Source: Mannheimia cairinae
Lineage (GTDB): Bacteria > Pseudomonadota > Gammaproteobacteria > Enterobacterales > Pasteurellaceae
DNA length: 64,000 nt
Reading direction: 5' to 3'
Assembly (NCBI RefSeq): GCF_028649535.1
Contig: NZ_JAQSJE010000009.1
Location: 1-64,000, forward strand
Shown: one piece after another, positions 51,965-61,887 of the stretch
Numbering within the stretch: position 1 is the stretch's first letter
Layout of the letters: the number at the start of each line of letters is the position of its first letter
Program-made: the position numbers and the translations under genes
Notes under the pieces: model-generated
Seen by the model: the letters and a program-made list of their open reading frames with translations, nothing else
Databases searched by the model: none
Told to the model about the DNA's origin: nothing

Positions 51965-53344
51965 ATGGAACATTATGGTTTAAATTGGATTGGAAAATCC
52001 CACGCAAAGAAAATGGTAAACACTTTACCGACAATGAGATTTGTTGAAGATAAAGAGCATAATAGTGCTCCTATCAATGTGAATAGCTCAAATTTATTTA
52101 TCGAAGGGGATAATCTAGAGGCTTTAAAGTTGCTTCTGAAAACGCACAAAAACGCTGTAAAGATGATTTATATCGATCCGCCGTATAACACGGGGAAAAA
52201 ATTTATCTATTCCGATAAATTTTCATATGCAGCTGAAGATTTGGCAAATATTTATGAAATCTCTATTGATAAAGCAAGGGCAAAGTTAAAAGAGTTTAGT
52301 AAATTTGAGCTGTCACAATCAGCTTGGCTAACGTTTATGTACCCTCGCCTATATATCGCCCGGGAATTACTGAAAGATGATGGCGTGATTTTTATCTCCA
52401 TCGACGATAACGAACAAGCCCAACTGAAATTATTATGTGATGAAGTGTTTGGAGAGGAGAATTTTCTAGGTCAGATCACAGTAGTGAATAATCCTAGAGG
52501 TAGAGATTACGGTGGTATTGCTAAAATGCACGAATATATATGTGTGTATGCAAAATCTGAACAGACTATGCTAAATAATTTAGAAGCTAAAAATAAAAAG
52601 TTTCCATTTGAGGATGATAAAGGCGGATTTGAACTTAGGGAATTGAGAAACAGAAATATTGCTTTCCATAAGGAGAATAGACCTAATCTATATTATCCGT
52701 TTTATGTTGATGAAAATAAAAAACTTGATAATGGCTTATTATCTTTATCTTTACAGTATGCGGATGGTTTAAAAGCTGTTTACCCTAAAGAATCTCAAGG
52801 ATTCCATACAGTATGGCGTTGGGGAAAAGAAAAAGCAGAACTTCATTTAAACACTGAGATCGCAGGTAAACTGATGAATGATGGTGGTTATATGATTGTA
52901 GAAAAATATAGAAATACAACACAAATGGCAAGATCAGTATGGAATAGTAAAGAAGATAATTCAGAGAAAGGTACATTACTTGTTAAGAAACTTTTTGACG
53001 GTAAAAAATATTTTGATTTCCCTAAATCAGAAGAAATGGTAAGAAAAATGCTTGAAATAGGAAGTGGTAATAATGATTTGATTTTAGATTTTTTCTCAGG
53101 ATCTGCTACTACGGCTCACGCAGTAATGGAACTTAATCTAGGTAAGAAAAGTAACCGCCGTTTTATTTGTGTTCAACTTCCAGAGCCTACCGATGAAAAG
53201 TCCGAGGCTTATAAAGCAGGGTTTGAGAATATTGCCGAAATTTCCAAAGAACGCATTCGCCGAGCCGGAAAACAGATTTTGCAAAATATCGATAAAAATC
53301 AATCGCTTGATGTCGGTTTTAAAGTATTCAAACTTACAAATTAA
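51965..53344 (+). CDS. Orphan DNA adenine methyltransferase, type III Mod-like
   Basis: 459 residues. Motif IV DPPYNTGKKF at 71-80, preceded by FIEGDNLEALKLL, VIFISIDDNEQAQLKLLCDE, and motif I near the C-terminal half (LILDFFSGSATTAHAVMEL), i.e. beta-class order. Type III Mod proteins are usually 600 or more residues, so the target-recognition region is short. No res gene is adjacent and no simple-sequence repeat tract is seen. It sits between lysis and packaging genes, probably for protection of phage DNA. Confidence 0.85.
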   Translation: MEHYGLNWIGKSHAKKMVNTLPTMRFVEDKEHNSAPINVNSSNLFIEGDNLEALKLLLKTHKNAVKMIYIDPPYNTGKKFIYSDKFSYAAEDLANIYEISIDKARAKLKEFSKFELSQSAWLTFMYPRLYIARELLKDDGVIFISIDDNEQAQLKLLCDEVFGEENFLGQITVVNNPRGRDYGGIAKMHEYICVYAKSEQTMLNNLEAKNKKFPFEDDKGGFELRELRNRNIAFHKENRPNLYYPFYVDENKKLDNGLLSLSLQYADGLKAVYPKESQGFHTVWRWGKEKAELHLNTEIAGKLMNDGGYMIVEKYRNTTQMARSVWNSKEDNSEKGTLLVKKLFDGKKYFDFPKSEEMVRKMLEIGSGNNDLILDFFSGSATTAHAVMELNLGKKSNRRFICVQLPEPTDEKSEAYKAGFENIAEISKERIRRAGKQILQNIDKNQSLDVGFKVFKLTN

Positions 53345-53359
53345 TTAAGGATTAACCCA

Positions 53360-53857
53360 ATGGCTAAAAAAGACGAGGTTAAATCCACGTATAAGTCACG
53401 TGGACAACCTACAAAATATAAGCCCGAGTACGTTGCTCAAGTTGAAAAATTATGTCTTCTTGGTGCAACGGACAAAGATATAGCCGATTTTTTTGAAGTA
53501 GCTGAATCTACTATTAATAACTGGAAAATTGAATATCCTGAATTCTTGGAGTCCATAAAAAAAGGAAAGTTATTAGCTGATGCGAATGTAGCCAACAGCC
53601 TTTATAAAAGAGCATTGGGCTATGAGGCTCCAGATATTGATATTCGAGTGATTGAGAATCAAATTGTTGAAACGCCTTTGGTTAAGCATTATCCGCCAGA
53701 TCCAACATCAGCCATTTTTTGGCTCAAAAACAGGCAGCCTGATAAATGGCGTGATAAGCAAATTCAAGAGGTTTCTGGGACTGTTATCAACCAAAACATC
53801 AGCCTATCCAACGATGAATTTAGGGCGATTGCCAAAGAGTTATTAGAAAAGGTGTAG
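53360..53857 (+). CDS. Terminase small subunit
   Basis: 165 residues. An N-terminal basic stretch is followed by a homeodomain-like HTH (TDKDIADFFEVAESTINNWK), KGKLLADANVANSLYKRALG and HYPPDPTSAIFWLKNRQPDK, all typical of phage TerS. Ends two bases before TerL. Confidence 0.88.
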   Translation: MAKKDEVKSTYKSRGQPTKYKPEYVAQVEKLCLLGATDKDIADFFEVAESTINNWKIEYPEFLESIKKGKLLADANVANSLYKRALGYEAPDIDIRVIENQIVETPLVKHYPPDPTSAIFWLKNRQPDKWRDKQIQEVSGTVINQNISLSNDEFRAIAKELLEKV

Positions 53858-53859
53858 TT

Positions 53860-55239
53860 ATGTTTCAGTTTAGCACAGCACAAAAAATCGTAGCGGCTGA
53901 ACTGGCAAGAACCGATCTCTATTTTTTCACTCGCTATATGTTTCAGCAAAAGCGAGGTTATCAATGGCTACAAGCACTACATCACGAATTGATTTGTATG
54001 GCACTAATGAGGGTGTTTCGTGGTGAGAGTAAGCGGTTAATTATCAACATTCCACCACGTTATTCAAAGACAGAAATTGCGATTGTGAATTTCGTGGCGT
54101 GGTGCTTCGGGCAAGTGCCGGATTGTGAGTTTATTCACGCCAGCTACTCATCTACGCTGGCAGTCAACAATAGCTCAAATATTCGTTCTCTTATTCAACA
54201 CGAAGCCTATCAAGAAATTTTCCCTAACGTTTCACTGGATAGCGAAGCAAAAAATCATTGGACAACCTCACAGGGCGGCGTGTTCTACGCCACCGGTGCA
54301 GGCGGTACGATAACCGGTTTTGGTGCAGGTAAGCAACGAGCCGGTTTTGGCGGGGCAATTCTGATAGACGATCCGCATAAAGCTGACGAAGCTCGCTCCG
54401 AAGTGATGCGGCAAAATGTGATTGATTGGTTTCAAAATACCGTAGAGAGCCGTAAGAACGACCCGAAAAACACGCCGATCATCGTGATTATGCAACGACT
54501 GCACGAGAACGATTTAGCCGGTTGGTTATTAAACGGCGGAAATGGCGAAGAGTGGGAATTGTTGTGTTTGCCTGCTATTCAGAAGGACGGTTCAGCATTA
54601 TGGCCGGAAAAGCACAGCATTGAGCAACTCCGCCAAATGGAACAAGCCGCTCCCTATATGTTTGCTGGTCAATATATGCAACGCCCTGCACCACTTGAAG
54701 GTGGGGTATTTAAACCAAGCCAAATGCCGATTATTGAGACGTTGCCGGTAGGGAAAATTAAATGGGTGAGAGGCTGGGACTTAGGGGCAACGGTGGGCGG
54801 AGACCCCACTGCCGGTGTTAAACTCGGCAAATGCGAAGACGGATCGCTGATTATTGCCGATATTGCACACGGCGATTTAGGTCCGGACGAACGAGATAAT
54901 ATGATCCGCAACACGGCATCCTTAGACGGAAAAAGTGTGCGTATCAGCTTACCGCAAGACCCTGGTCAAGCAGGGAAAACTCAAGCCTTATATTTGACCC
55001 GGATGCTACAAGGCTATTCTGTTAAAACCAGCCCTGAAAGTGGCGATAAACTCACTCGAGCTGAGCCGTTTGCCTCACAAGTGAATGTAGGTAACGTGAA
55101 AATGCTCAAAGGGGCGTGGAATGAGGGATTAATCAATGAAATGAGATTATTCCCGAACGGCAATCACGATGACCGCATAGACGCTTGTTCTCGTGCTTAT
55201 GCAGACCTGTTGGCGAAAGGGTCTTCATATTTTGGTTAA
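53860..55239 (+). CDS. Terminase large subunit
   Basis: 459 residues. N-terminal ATPase with Walker A-like IPPRYSKTE and Walker B ILIDDPHKADEA. C-terminal RNase H-like nuclease starting at RGWDLGATVGGDPTAGV and ending HDDRIDACSRAYADLL. Drives DNA packaging into proheads with the portal encoded next. Confidence 0.93.
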   Translation: MFQFSTAQKIVAAELARTDLYFFTRYMFQQKRGYQWLQALHHELICMALMRVFRGESKRLIINIPPRYSKTEIAIVNFVAWCFGQVPDCEFIHASYSSTLAVNNSSNIRSLIQHEAYQEIFPNVSLDSEAKNHWTTSQGGVFYATGAGGTITGFGAGKQRAGFGGAILIDDPHKADEARSEVMRQNVIDWFQNTVESRKNDPKNTPIIVIMQRLHENDLAGWLLNGGNGEEWELLCLPAIQKDGSALWPEKHSIEQLRQMEQAAPYMFAGQYMQRPAPLEGGVFKPSQMPIIETLPVGKIKWVRGWDLGATVGGDPTAGVKLGKCEDGSLIIADIAHGDLGPDERDNMIRNTASLDGKSVRISLPQDPGQAGKTQALYLTRMLQGYSVKTSPESGDKLTRAEPFASQVNVGNVKMLKGAWNEGLINEMRLFPNGNHDDRIDACSRAYADLLAKGSSYFG

Positions 55240-55314
55240 TTGCAAAATTTTATTGAGATCCAGCCGCTTGTAATCAATTCATAATACAGGCGGTTTTTTA
55301 TTACAGAGAAAAAT

Positions 55315-56826
55315 ATGTTTGGTTGGTTTAAAAAAGAAGAGCCAAAACAAGAAATAGAAGAGCCTAAATCCTATTGGGCTAACGGTAAATTCTATCGTGG
55401 GCAGCCGTCTAAATTGTTTCTTGATGTGTTGGCGAATATCGTTCAGAGAAATAATGAAATTAATACCGCACTTTCTGCCGGTCAAGATGGCGATAGCGAA
55501 TCACGCTTGAAGATGTCGGTGCGAAACCCGGAAGCGATTAGTGTTGCTTTGGCGGATTGGTATGCATCAAAGGCTTTCATTGGTTATCAAATGTGTGCGA
55601 TTTTGTCGCAAAACTGGCTTGTGGGTAAAGCCTGTGCTGTACCGGCACGAGATGCAACCCGAAACGGTTTTGATGTGGTGTCTATCAATGGTGATGAAAT
55701 CTCAGACGAAACAATCAAGCTACTTCAACGCTTTGATAAAAAATACCGTATCCGCTGGCATTGTGAAGAATTTGTACGCTTAGGGCGCGTGTTTGGTATG
55801 CGGATGGCATTGTTTGACATTGAGTCAAGCGATCCTGAATTTTATGAAAAACCGTTTAATTTAGACGGTGTAGAGCCGAATAGCTACAAGGGAATTATTC
55901 AAATCGATCCTTACTGGTGTGTGCCGATTTTGGTCGGCGGTGAGTTGAATAACCCGGCAAGTCAGCACTTTTACGAACCGACCTATTGGCAAATCAACGG
56001 TAAAAAATACCACCGTTCGCACTTGATGATTTTCCGCAACGATGAAGTAGCGGACATTTTAAAGCCGGTCTATATGTATGGGGGTATTTCAACGCCGCAA
56101 AAGATTATGGAGCGGGTTTATAGTGCGGAAAGGACGACTGATGAATCGTTAGGCTTAGTTACCTCAAAACGCACAACGGTTTGGCAAACCAATATGGATG
56201 CCTTTATGGCGGACTTTGACGGTAACCGTGAAAAAATCCAAGCGTGGATTGCAACCCGTGATAACTATGGCATTAAGGTTGGTGATAAAGACGATGACCA
56301 GTTCAGCCAGTACGACACGACATTAAGCGATCTTGATGAAGTTATTATGACGAATTACCAAATCGTAGCGGCTGCGGCAAATGTACCGGTAACTAAATTA
56401 CTTGGCACTTCGCCGAAGGGTTTTTCGACTGGTGCAGAAGAGTCCAAAAACTACCATCAAGAGTTAGAGAGTATTCAAGAACACGATTTAACCGAGCTTG
56501 TAGAACGTCATCATCAGCTTGTGATGAAATCGTTTGGTGATGAAGTGGCAGATACCACGATTAACTGGCGACCGGTCGATTCTCCAACAGCGAAAGAGTT
56601 GGCTGAGTTGAATAAGCTGAAAGCAGATACTTACGCTACATTGATTATGGCTGGGGTGATTGATGGGGTGGATGCTCGAACAGTATTGGTTAAAGACCGA
56701 GATGCCGGTTTTAATGATTTAGGTAATGTCAGCGAAAATTTAGATCTAACTGAAGAAGAAATTACCTTGCTTAATTCGGTAAATGTGGAGCAACTGCAAA
56801 ATGTACCAGAACAACAGGCAGATTGA
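55315..56826 (+). CDS. Phage portal protein, DUF1073 family
   Basis: 503 residues. Recognised by YQMCAILSQNWLVGKACAVP, RIRWHCEEFVRLGRVFGMR and LLGTSPKGFSTGAEESKNYH, the DUF1073 portal signature. Public databases also label this family Acb1-like, because an anti-CBASS nuclease domain is fused to some members; here only the portal part is seen. Its position between TerL and MuF confirms the portal role. Confidence 0.9.
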   Translation: MFGWFKKEEPKQEIEEPKSYWANGKFYRGQPSKLFLDVLANIVQRNNEINTALSAGQDGDSESRLKMSVRNPEAISVALADWYASKAFIGYQMCAILSQNWLVGKACAVPARDATRNGFDVVSINGDEISDETIKLLQRFDKKYRIRWHCEEFVRLGRVFGMRMALFDIESSDPEFYEKPFNLDGVEPNSYKGIIQIDPYWCVPILVGGELNNPASQHFYEPTYWQINGKKYHRSHLMIFRNDEVADILKPVYMYGGISTPQKIMERVYSAERTTDESLGLVTSKRTTVWQTNMDAFMADFDGNREKIQAWIATRDNYGIKVGDKDDDQFSQYDTTLSDLDEVIMTNYQIVAAAANVPVTKLLGTSPKGFSTGAEESKNYHQELESIQEHDLTELVERHHQLVMKSFGDEVADTTINWRPVDSPTAKELAELNKLKADTYATLIMAGVIDGVDARTVLVKDRDAGFNDLGNVSENLDLTEEEITLLNSVNVEQLQNVPEQQAD

Positions 56827-56839
56827 AGGTAAGCCATTG

Positions 56840-57631
56840 ATGGCAAATGCTGCTACTGGCGAGCGTTACGCCAAGAGCATTAAGCGATTAATGCGTGTAA
56901 TGCACAAAGAGGCGTTGAGCGGTATTCAGGCTTGCTTCGAGGCTTATGCTGAAGATGATGATTTACCGAAAAACGGATCGATTGTGGCACAGTTGCGGAT
57001 TTTGTTTAGTCGGCTTTTAAGTAAGTATAATCCGATTTTTGCAATTTTAGCCAAAAAAACGACCGATAGAATGGTGCAAGAGACTCTCAAACACTCTACT
57101 GCAACCATCAAAATGAGTCTGAAAGAGGTAGGCAAGGATTTAACGGTTAATCCTGATTTTATGGATGACCGCCTGAAAGATATTACTCAATCAAGTACGC
57201 TCGAAGCAGTATCTCTTATCAAAACCCTGCCGGAGAAATACTTGGGCGATGTACAAAAAGTACTGACACACTCGATTTCAACAAAGGGCAAAGGTTTTGC
57301 AGAATTAAAACCGTTTTTGCAAAAACTCTACAAAGGGAATGAGAGAAAGGCGGAGCTGGTTGCACTCAATCAAACTCGTAAAGTGTATCACAGCATTCAA
57401 GCCCATAAATTGCAGAAAATGGGCGTGAATAAGTTTAAATGGCTACATTCTGGTGGAGGGCGTGAACCGAGAGCCTTACACGTTAAATTAAGCGGTCGAG
57501 TATTTTCGTTTGATGATCCGCCTTATATCGGCGATATGTACGGCGAAAAGGTTTATGGTTTGCCCGGTCATCTGCCAAATTGTGCGTGCAGTATGAAGCC
57601 TGTTTTTGATTTTGAGGTAGAAAATGATTAA
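56840..57631 (+). CDS. Head morphogenesis protein, Mu gpF (MuF) family
   Basis: 263 residues from ATG 56840; upstream in-frame starts lie within the portal gene. An N-terminal helical region is followed by the MuF domain at the C-terminus: [18 protein letters not shown]-type helix, [20 protein letters not shown] and the Cys motif [10 protein letters not shown]. Minor capsid protein linked to the portal. It overlaps the next gene by eight bases. Confidence 0.88.
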   Translation: MANAATGERYAKSIKRLMRVMHKEALSGIQACFEAYAEDDDLPKNGSIVAQLRILFSRLLSKYNPIFAILAKKTTDRMVQETLKHSTATIKMSLKEVGKDLTVNPDFMDDRLKDITQSSTLEAVSLIKTLPEKYLGDVQKVLTHSISTKGKGFAELKPFLQKLYKGNERKAELVALNQTRKVYHSIQAHKLQKMGVNKFKWLHSGGGREPRALHVKLSGRVFSFDDPPYIGDMYGEKVYGLPGHLPNCACSMKPVFDFEVEND

Positions 57632-58904
57632 CATCACACAATCACATAGAAACCGTATTGAAAGACTGTTTTCGGTTGCCGCAATGGACGATAAATGGAT
57701 TACAGTCAAGCCTAACGGCGAAAAAGGAAAGGGGACACCGGTCAAAATTGACGACGAAGGTCGAATCATTGCCGGTATGGGTGGCAAGTTCAAAGGCGAG
57801 AAAATTAACGAAATTCGTAAGGGTTTTAACGGACCGAAAACGCCACAGCGAGAAATATTAGAAACAAAGAAACAGCTTGAAAAGAACGTTCAGACAGTAA
57901 CTCGAAAAACTGATGAAAAGATTAAGAGTGTGGATGTGCCTGAACTACGAAGTTTATCTAAGACATTAGAAAATCTCTCTAGAAGTGCTGTAGCAACTTT
58001 AAACAATGAAAGCGTACAGCAAGAATACCTGAAGTTGAAAGACAAGGTTGATGAAAGAATTTCTGAATTAGAAAATTCATCGAAAATTGCAAAAAAACAA
58101 TCTGACACTAATAATCAGCAAGTGAGTATTGCAGAAAGATTAAAATCTCTACAAGGAAATGTTTCATCCACATCCACTGAAAAGTCAAAACCGTTTACTG
58201 CTCAAATTAAAGAGATTTACTCCTATCAGAGGAACACTGAGGGAGCGAGAGATTTTTCAAAAATAAGTGAAACTGATACCGTTAATTTTGCAAAAGCATT
58301 GCAAAAGATTAACAGACAAGGTGGATATTCAGCTCAGAAATTTAATGAAGTCGCAACATTTGCGTGGCAAAGAGAAAGTTTCGATGTAAGACAATTAGGC
58401 TTAAATAAGGTCGCTGATGATTATGTCAAAGCAGGTTTGATGAAAGCAGTTGATCCGAACAGATACATTTATGGACTAACAGAGCAAGGTGCTTATATTG
58501 CAAATAGTGTTGCTAGTATTGTTGAAAAGGAAAAAGCGAACAATCAACCTAAGAAAAAAAGTAAAAGCATTCCCGAAATCCCTGTTGGCACAGTTCCTGT
58601 GAAAATTGTAAATGAGGAGCAAGTAAGCTCTTGGGGAGTATCAACAAACAGTAATCCGTCAGCTTCTGGGAGTAATTATGTTAAATCAGAAGCTACAATA
58701 AAAAAATCTAATGCTACTTACTTAAATGTTCCATACGCAGAAAAAAACGGAGCAAAAGCTCTTGGTGCAAAATGGGATAAGTTTAAGAAGAAATGGTATT
58801 TGCCGGCAGGTAAAGAAGTGCCGGAAGGGTTAAAGAAATATGCGACTGATGGTTTTTCAATCTCCGAACGCTTAGGTATTTTGTTGCAAAGGATGAAACA
58901 ATGA
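57624..58904 (+). CDS. Candidate virion-associated effector with DUF5710-like C-terminus (426 aa)
   Basis: N-terminal module (1-75) with [38 protein letters not shown] and GGKFKG. It parallels the N-terminus of the protein at 63292-63996. Residues 75-165 are coiled coil. Residues 195-300 are a winged-helix-like region ([34 protein letters not shown]). The C-terminus (370-405) has [20 protein letters not shown] and WYLPAG, the DUF5710 hallmark. It is coupled to MuF, a location where phages place toxin-like modules. Activity unproven. Confidence 0.6.
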   Translation: MINITQSHRNRIERLFSVAAMDDKWITVKPNGEKGKGTPVKIDDEGRIIAGMGGKFKGEKINEIRKGFNGPKTPQREILETKKQLEKNVQTVTRKTDEKIKSVDVPELRSLSKTLENLSRSAVATLNNESVQQEYLKLKDKVDERISELENSSKIAKKQSDTNNQQVSIAERLKSLQGNVSSTSTEKSKPFTAQIKEIYSYQRNTEGARDFSKISETDTVNFAKALQKINRQGGYSAQKFNEVATFAWQRESFDVRQLGLNKVADDYVKAGLMKAVDPNRYIYGLTEQGAYIANSVASIVEKEKANNQPKKKSKSIPEIPVGTVPVKIVNEEQVSSWGVSTNSNPSASGSNYVKSEATIKKSNATYLNVPYAEKNGAKALGAKWDKFKKKWYLPAGKEVPEGLKKYATDGFSISERLGILLQRMKQ

Positions 58905-60157
58905 CATTCGCACAAGACAAAAAAGACATTGACACAAACGGTTGGTTTGAAGTGAAAGACAACCCCCTCAGCAAAGAGGGGGTTTTTCTTTATCGGGGTT
59001 CGCAAATTCGATTACCTGACGGCACACAACCACCAGATTTAAATCAACTTTATCCCGTTTACCGCCCTGCTGAGGAGTTGGAAAAGTCAATCCCTAGTTT
59101 TCGTTTAATTCCGTGGGTGGATGAACACACGATGTTAGGCGGTGAGGAAATGGGAATGACACCGGCTGAAAAGAAAGGTGTAAATGGGGTAATCGGTGAA
59201 GACGTTTATTTCAAAAATGGCACATTATTCGGAAATATTAAGGTGTTTTCAGAGCGGTTTGCCCGACAAATCGAGAACGGCAAGAAAGAGCTTTCTCTTG
59301 GTTATCGGTGCAGTTATGAACATAGTCCCGGTGTTTGGAATGGGCAGAAATATGACTATATCCAGCGGGATTTAAGGGGCAATCATTTAGCTTTAGTCGA
59401 AAAAGGCAGAATGGGGGCAGATGTTCGAGTTATGGATAGCAGTGATGTTGAGCCAAACCACGAACAGTTTATTTTTACTTGTGATTCCATAATGGAGAAA
59501 AAACAAATGACATTAAAAGAATTGCTGGAAAATGCAGCAAAACAGATGAATGAAACCTCCTCACTTTTGAGCAAGGCCGCAGAATTGGCGGAGGGTGGTA
59601 CAGAAGATGACGAGCAAACGCCTGAGCAGGAGCAAACACCTGAAGCACCAAATCAAGAACCTGAAGGCGAGCCTGAATTTAACGAAGAAGGGCAAGATGA
59701 TGAAGGTGATGTGTTAAGCAAATTGCTTGATGTAGTCGAGCGTTTAGATGCCCGTATTGCGAAATTAGAAGGTGGCAGCGGTCAAGATGATGACGATGTG
59801 ACGCCAGAAGAAAGCGGCAAGGACAATGACGACAAGCAACCAAGCGAACCAAATGCAATGGATGCGGCTGAAATTGCTAAGCGTGTCACTCAGGCAATCA
59901 ATGAGCGTGATGCAATGTATAAAAAGGTGTCTCCATTTACCGGTGCGTTTAATGTGGGAGCAATGGACTCAGCGGATGCCGTGGCTAAATATGCTTGTAA
60001 TAAATTAGGCTTAAAAGCTCAAAAAGGGCAAGAAGTAGCAATGATTACCGGCTATATGGCTAATCGTACCCCTGCGAATAAACAGCACCAAGTGAGTGCG
60101 ATGGACGGTTTGCCTGCAAGCGGCAAATCATTCCTTGATGGTCAAATCAATCAATAA
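58901..60157 (+). CDS. DUF2213 prohead protease with fused scaffold
   Basis: 418 residues. The DUF2213 part (about 15-195) has [39 protein letters not shown] and [18 protein letters not shown]. The C-terminal half is acidic and Gln/Glu-rich ([20 protein letters not shown]) with coiled-coil segments, as expected for a scaffold. An internal ATG at 59492 ([12 protein letters not shown]) could start a separate scaffold protein. A terminator-like hairpin lies inside the coding region at 58961-58990. Confidence 0.85.
   Translation: MTFAQDKKDIDTNGWFEVKDNPLSKEGVFLYRGSQIRLPDGTQPPDLNQLYPVYRPAEELEKSIPSFRLIPWVDEHTMLGGEEMGMTPAEKKGVNGVIGEDVYFKNGTLFGNIKVFSERFARQIENGKKELSLGYRCSYEHSPGVWNGQKYDYIQRDLRGNHLALVEKGRMGADVRVMDSSDVEPNHEQFIFTCDSIMEKKQMTLKELLENAAKQMNETSSLLSKAAELAEGGTEDDEQTPEQEQTPEAPNQEPEGEPEFNEEGQDDEGDVLSKLLDVVERLDARIAKLEGGSGQDDDDVTPEESGKDNDDKQPSEPNAMDAAEIAKRVTQAINERDAMYKKVSPFTGAFNVGAMDSADAVAKYACNKLGLKAQKGQEVAMITGYMANRTPANKQHQVSAMDGLPASGKSFLDGQINQ
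58961..58990 (+). terminator. Intrinsic-terminator-like hairpin inside the DUF2213 gene
   Basis: AACCCCCTC-AGCAAA-GAGGGGGTT followed by TTTCTTT: a perfect 9-bp GC-rich stem and T-rich tail, codons 21-30 of the gene. It should stop untranslated or non-antiterminated RNA polymerase. Confidence 0.7.
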
Positions 60158-60168
60158 GGTAGGTAGAA

Positions 60169-60678
60169 ATGACATTTCAAAAACAAATTAACATTGAGCA
60201 AGGTTTTGGCACGCCGGGCGATATTCACTTAGATTCGCCAATGCGTGCAGAAAGTCTTGTAATGAACTCTGAAGGTGCTCAGAAAAATATCATTGGTTAT
60301 GCCTTTACCAAAGACGCTTCAACCAATGTGGCGAAAGTGGGCGGTGAAATTGCAAGTGGTCGAGTGTTTGCTGGTATTTTAGCAAACTCGAAAGAGTATC
60401 CACTGCACGGCACAGAGAAAGGTACGTTAGAGCCTACGTTAGCATTACCAGACCATAGCCGTGGCGATTTTGTCACGATGGGTGATGTAGTCATTCGTGT
60501 GAAAACTGCGTGTAAAATCGGGGATTTTGTGGTGTATGACACAACAACTGGCGAACTATCCACTGTTGCTGACAAGTCTAGCCTTGGCGGTAAGCAATTA
60601 GTGCCGAATGCGGTTATTTATCGCTATCCGGTAGCAAACAGTGAAGGCGGTTTAACTGTGGTGCGTTTAACAAACTAA
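60169..60678 (+). CDS. Phage structural protein, likely head decoration/cement (169 aa)
   Basis: Beta-rich 169-residue protein (GDIHLDSPMRAESLVMNSEG, GRVFAGILANSKEYPLHG, GDVVIRVKTACKIGDFVVYD). It fits the Gp24-type structural cement proteins placed before the DUF2184 capsid gene. Confidence 0.72.
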   Translation: MTFQKQINIEQGFGTPGDIHLDSPMRAESLVMNSEGAQKNIIGYAFTKDASTNVAKVGGEIASGRVFAGILANSKEYPLHGTEKGTLEPTLALPDHSRGDFVTMGDVVIRVKTACKIGDFVVYDTTTGELSTVADKSSLGGKQLVPNAVIYRYPVANSEGGLTVVRLTN

Positions 60679-60689
60679 AGGAAATGTAG

Positions 60690-61817
60690 ATGAAATCAAT
60701 TCAAAAAGGTTATATCAGTGGTCGCCGTTTTGCGGCCCAGATGGCAGCACAAAAGCCTGTCATTGCAATGGATGAAGCAAGCGTAAAAGAGTTTGCAGCA
60801 CTTGCAGCAGTCGGTATCGGTTTTAGTAAAGACTACCTAAATAAAGCCCCACAAGCGTGGGCAATGGATGATGTACAAGGTGGTGTATTTACTGGCAGTG
60901 CCGGTGCTCCGATTCAGTTCTTGCAAGCGTGGTTGCCGGGTTTTGTACATTCAGCAACCGCACCTCGTAAAATCGATGAGCTTATTGGTATTGCAACCGT
61001 GGGCGAATGGCACGATGAAGAAGTCGTTCAAGGTGTGTTAGAAGCAACCGGTAATGCGGTGCCGTATGGAGATTTAACACCAATTCCGTTAGCAAACTGG
61101 AATGTGGAATTTGCACGCCGCACCGTAATTCGCTTTGAGCAAGGTATTGCAGTGGGTAAATTAGAGTCTGCTCGTGCGGGTGCAATGCGTTTAGATAGTG
61201 CGGCCGCAAAACGTGTGGCGGCGACTAATGCGTTACACATTGAGCGTAACAAAGTTGGTTTTTACGGCTATAACGATGGCAAATCTCGTACTTACGGTTT
61301 CTTAAACGATCCTGCATTATTGCCATACAAAACCGTTGCGACAGGTAAAGCTAGTGGTACAACGTGGGCAACCAAAACCTTCTTGGAAATTACCAATGAC
61401 ATTACCATTGCGTTTTCTCAATTAGCTGCACAATCAAACGGCATTATCGAGCCGAAAACAACCCCAACGGTATTAGCTTTGCCAACCGGTGCGGATGTGT
61501 ATCTTGGTGTGGTTTCTGATATGGGCGTAAGCGTGGCCTCTTGGTTAAAAGACACTTATCCGAATTGCCGTGTGGCAACTGCTCCGCAATTAGCCAAAGC
61601 GAATGGTGGTGTTGATGTGCTATATCTCTATGCTGAAGAAGTGTATGGCGATAGCTCAGACGATGATAATCGTGTTTGGGTGCAAGCAGTACCGGCACAA
61701 TTTATGGCACTTGGTGCTTACCCTGATGGTAAGATGGTGAAAGAAGATTACACCAACGCAACAGCCGGTGTGATGTGTAAGCGTCCTTATGCAGTTTATC
61801 GTGCTTCCGGTATCTAG
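60690..61817 (+). CDS. Major capsid protein, DUF2184 family
   Basis: 375 residues matching DUF2184: YKTVATGKASGTTWATKTF, PTVLALPTGADVYLGVVSD, SVASWLKDTYPNCRVATAPQ and GVMCKRPYAVYRASGI. HK97-like fold expected. Preceded by SD AAGGAAATG; followed by a terminator, as is usual for highly expressed capsid genes. Confidence 0.9.
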   Translation: MKSIQKGYISGRRFAAQMAAQKPVIAMDEASVKEFAALAAVGIGFSKDYLNKAPQAWAMDDVQGGVFTGSAGAPIQFLQAWLPGFVHSATAPRKIDELIGIATVGEWHDEEVVQGVLEATGNAVPYGDLTPIPLANWNVEFARRTVIRFEQGIAVGKLESARAGAMRLDSAAAKRVAATNALHIERNKVGFYGYNDGKSRTYGFLNDPALLPYKTVATGKASGTTWATKTFLEITNDITIAFSQLAAQSNGIIEPKTTPTVLALPTGADVYLGVVSDMGVSVASWLKDTYPNCRVATAPQLAKANGGVDVLYLYAEEVYGDSSDDDNRVWVQAVPAQFMALGAYPDGKMVKEDYTNATAGVMCKRPYAVYRASGI

Positions 61818-61840
61818 TTAGCAAAAAACAGCAAAAATTG

Positions 61841-61866
61841 ACCGCTCTTTATGAGCGGTTTTTTAT
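61841..61866 (+). terminator. Terminator after the capsid gene
   Basis: ACCGCTC-TTTAT-GAGCGGT followed by T6, 24 bases after the stop codon at 61817. Confidence 0.85.
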
Positions 61867-61887
61867 TACCTAAATAGGAGAAACAAA

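Noticed and set aside
55315-56826. Anti-CBASS function for the DUF1073 protein
   Set aside because: The family label includes Acb1-fused members, but length, motifs and location between TerL and MuF show a portal protein only.
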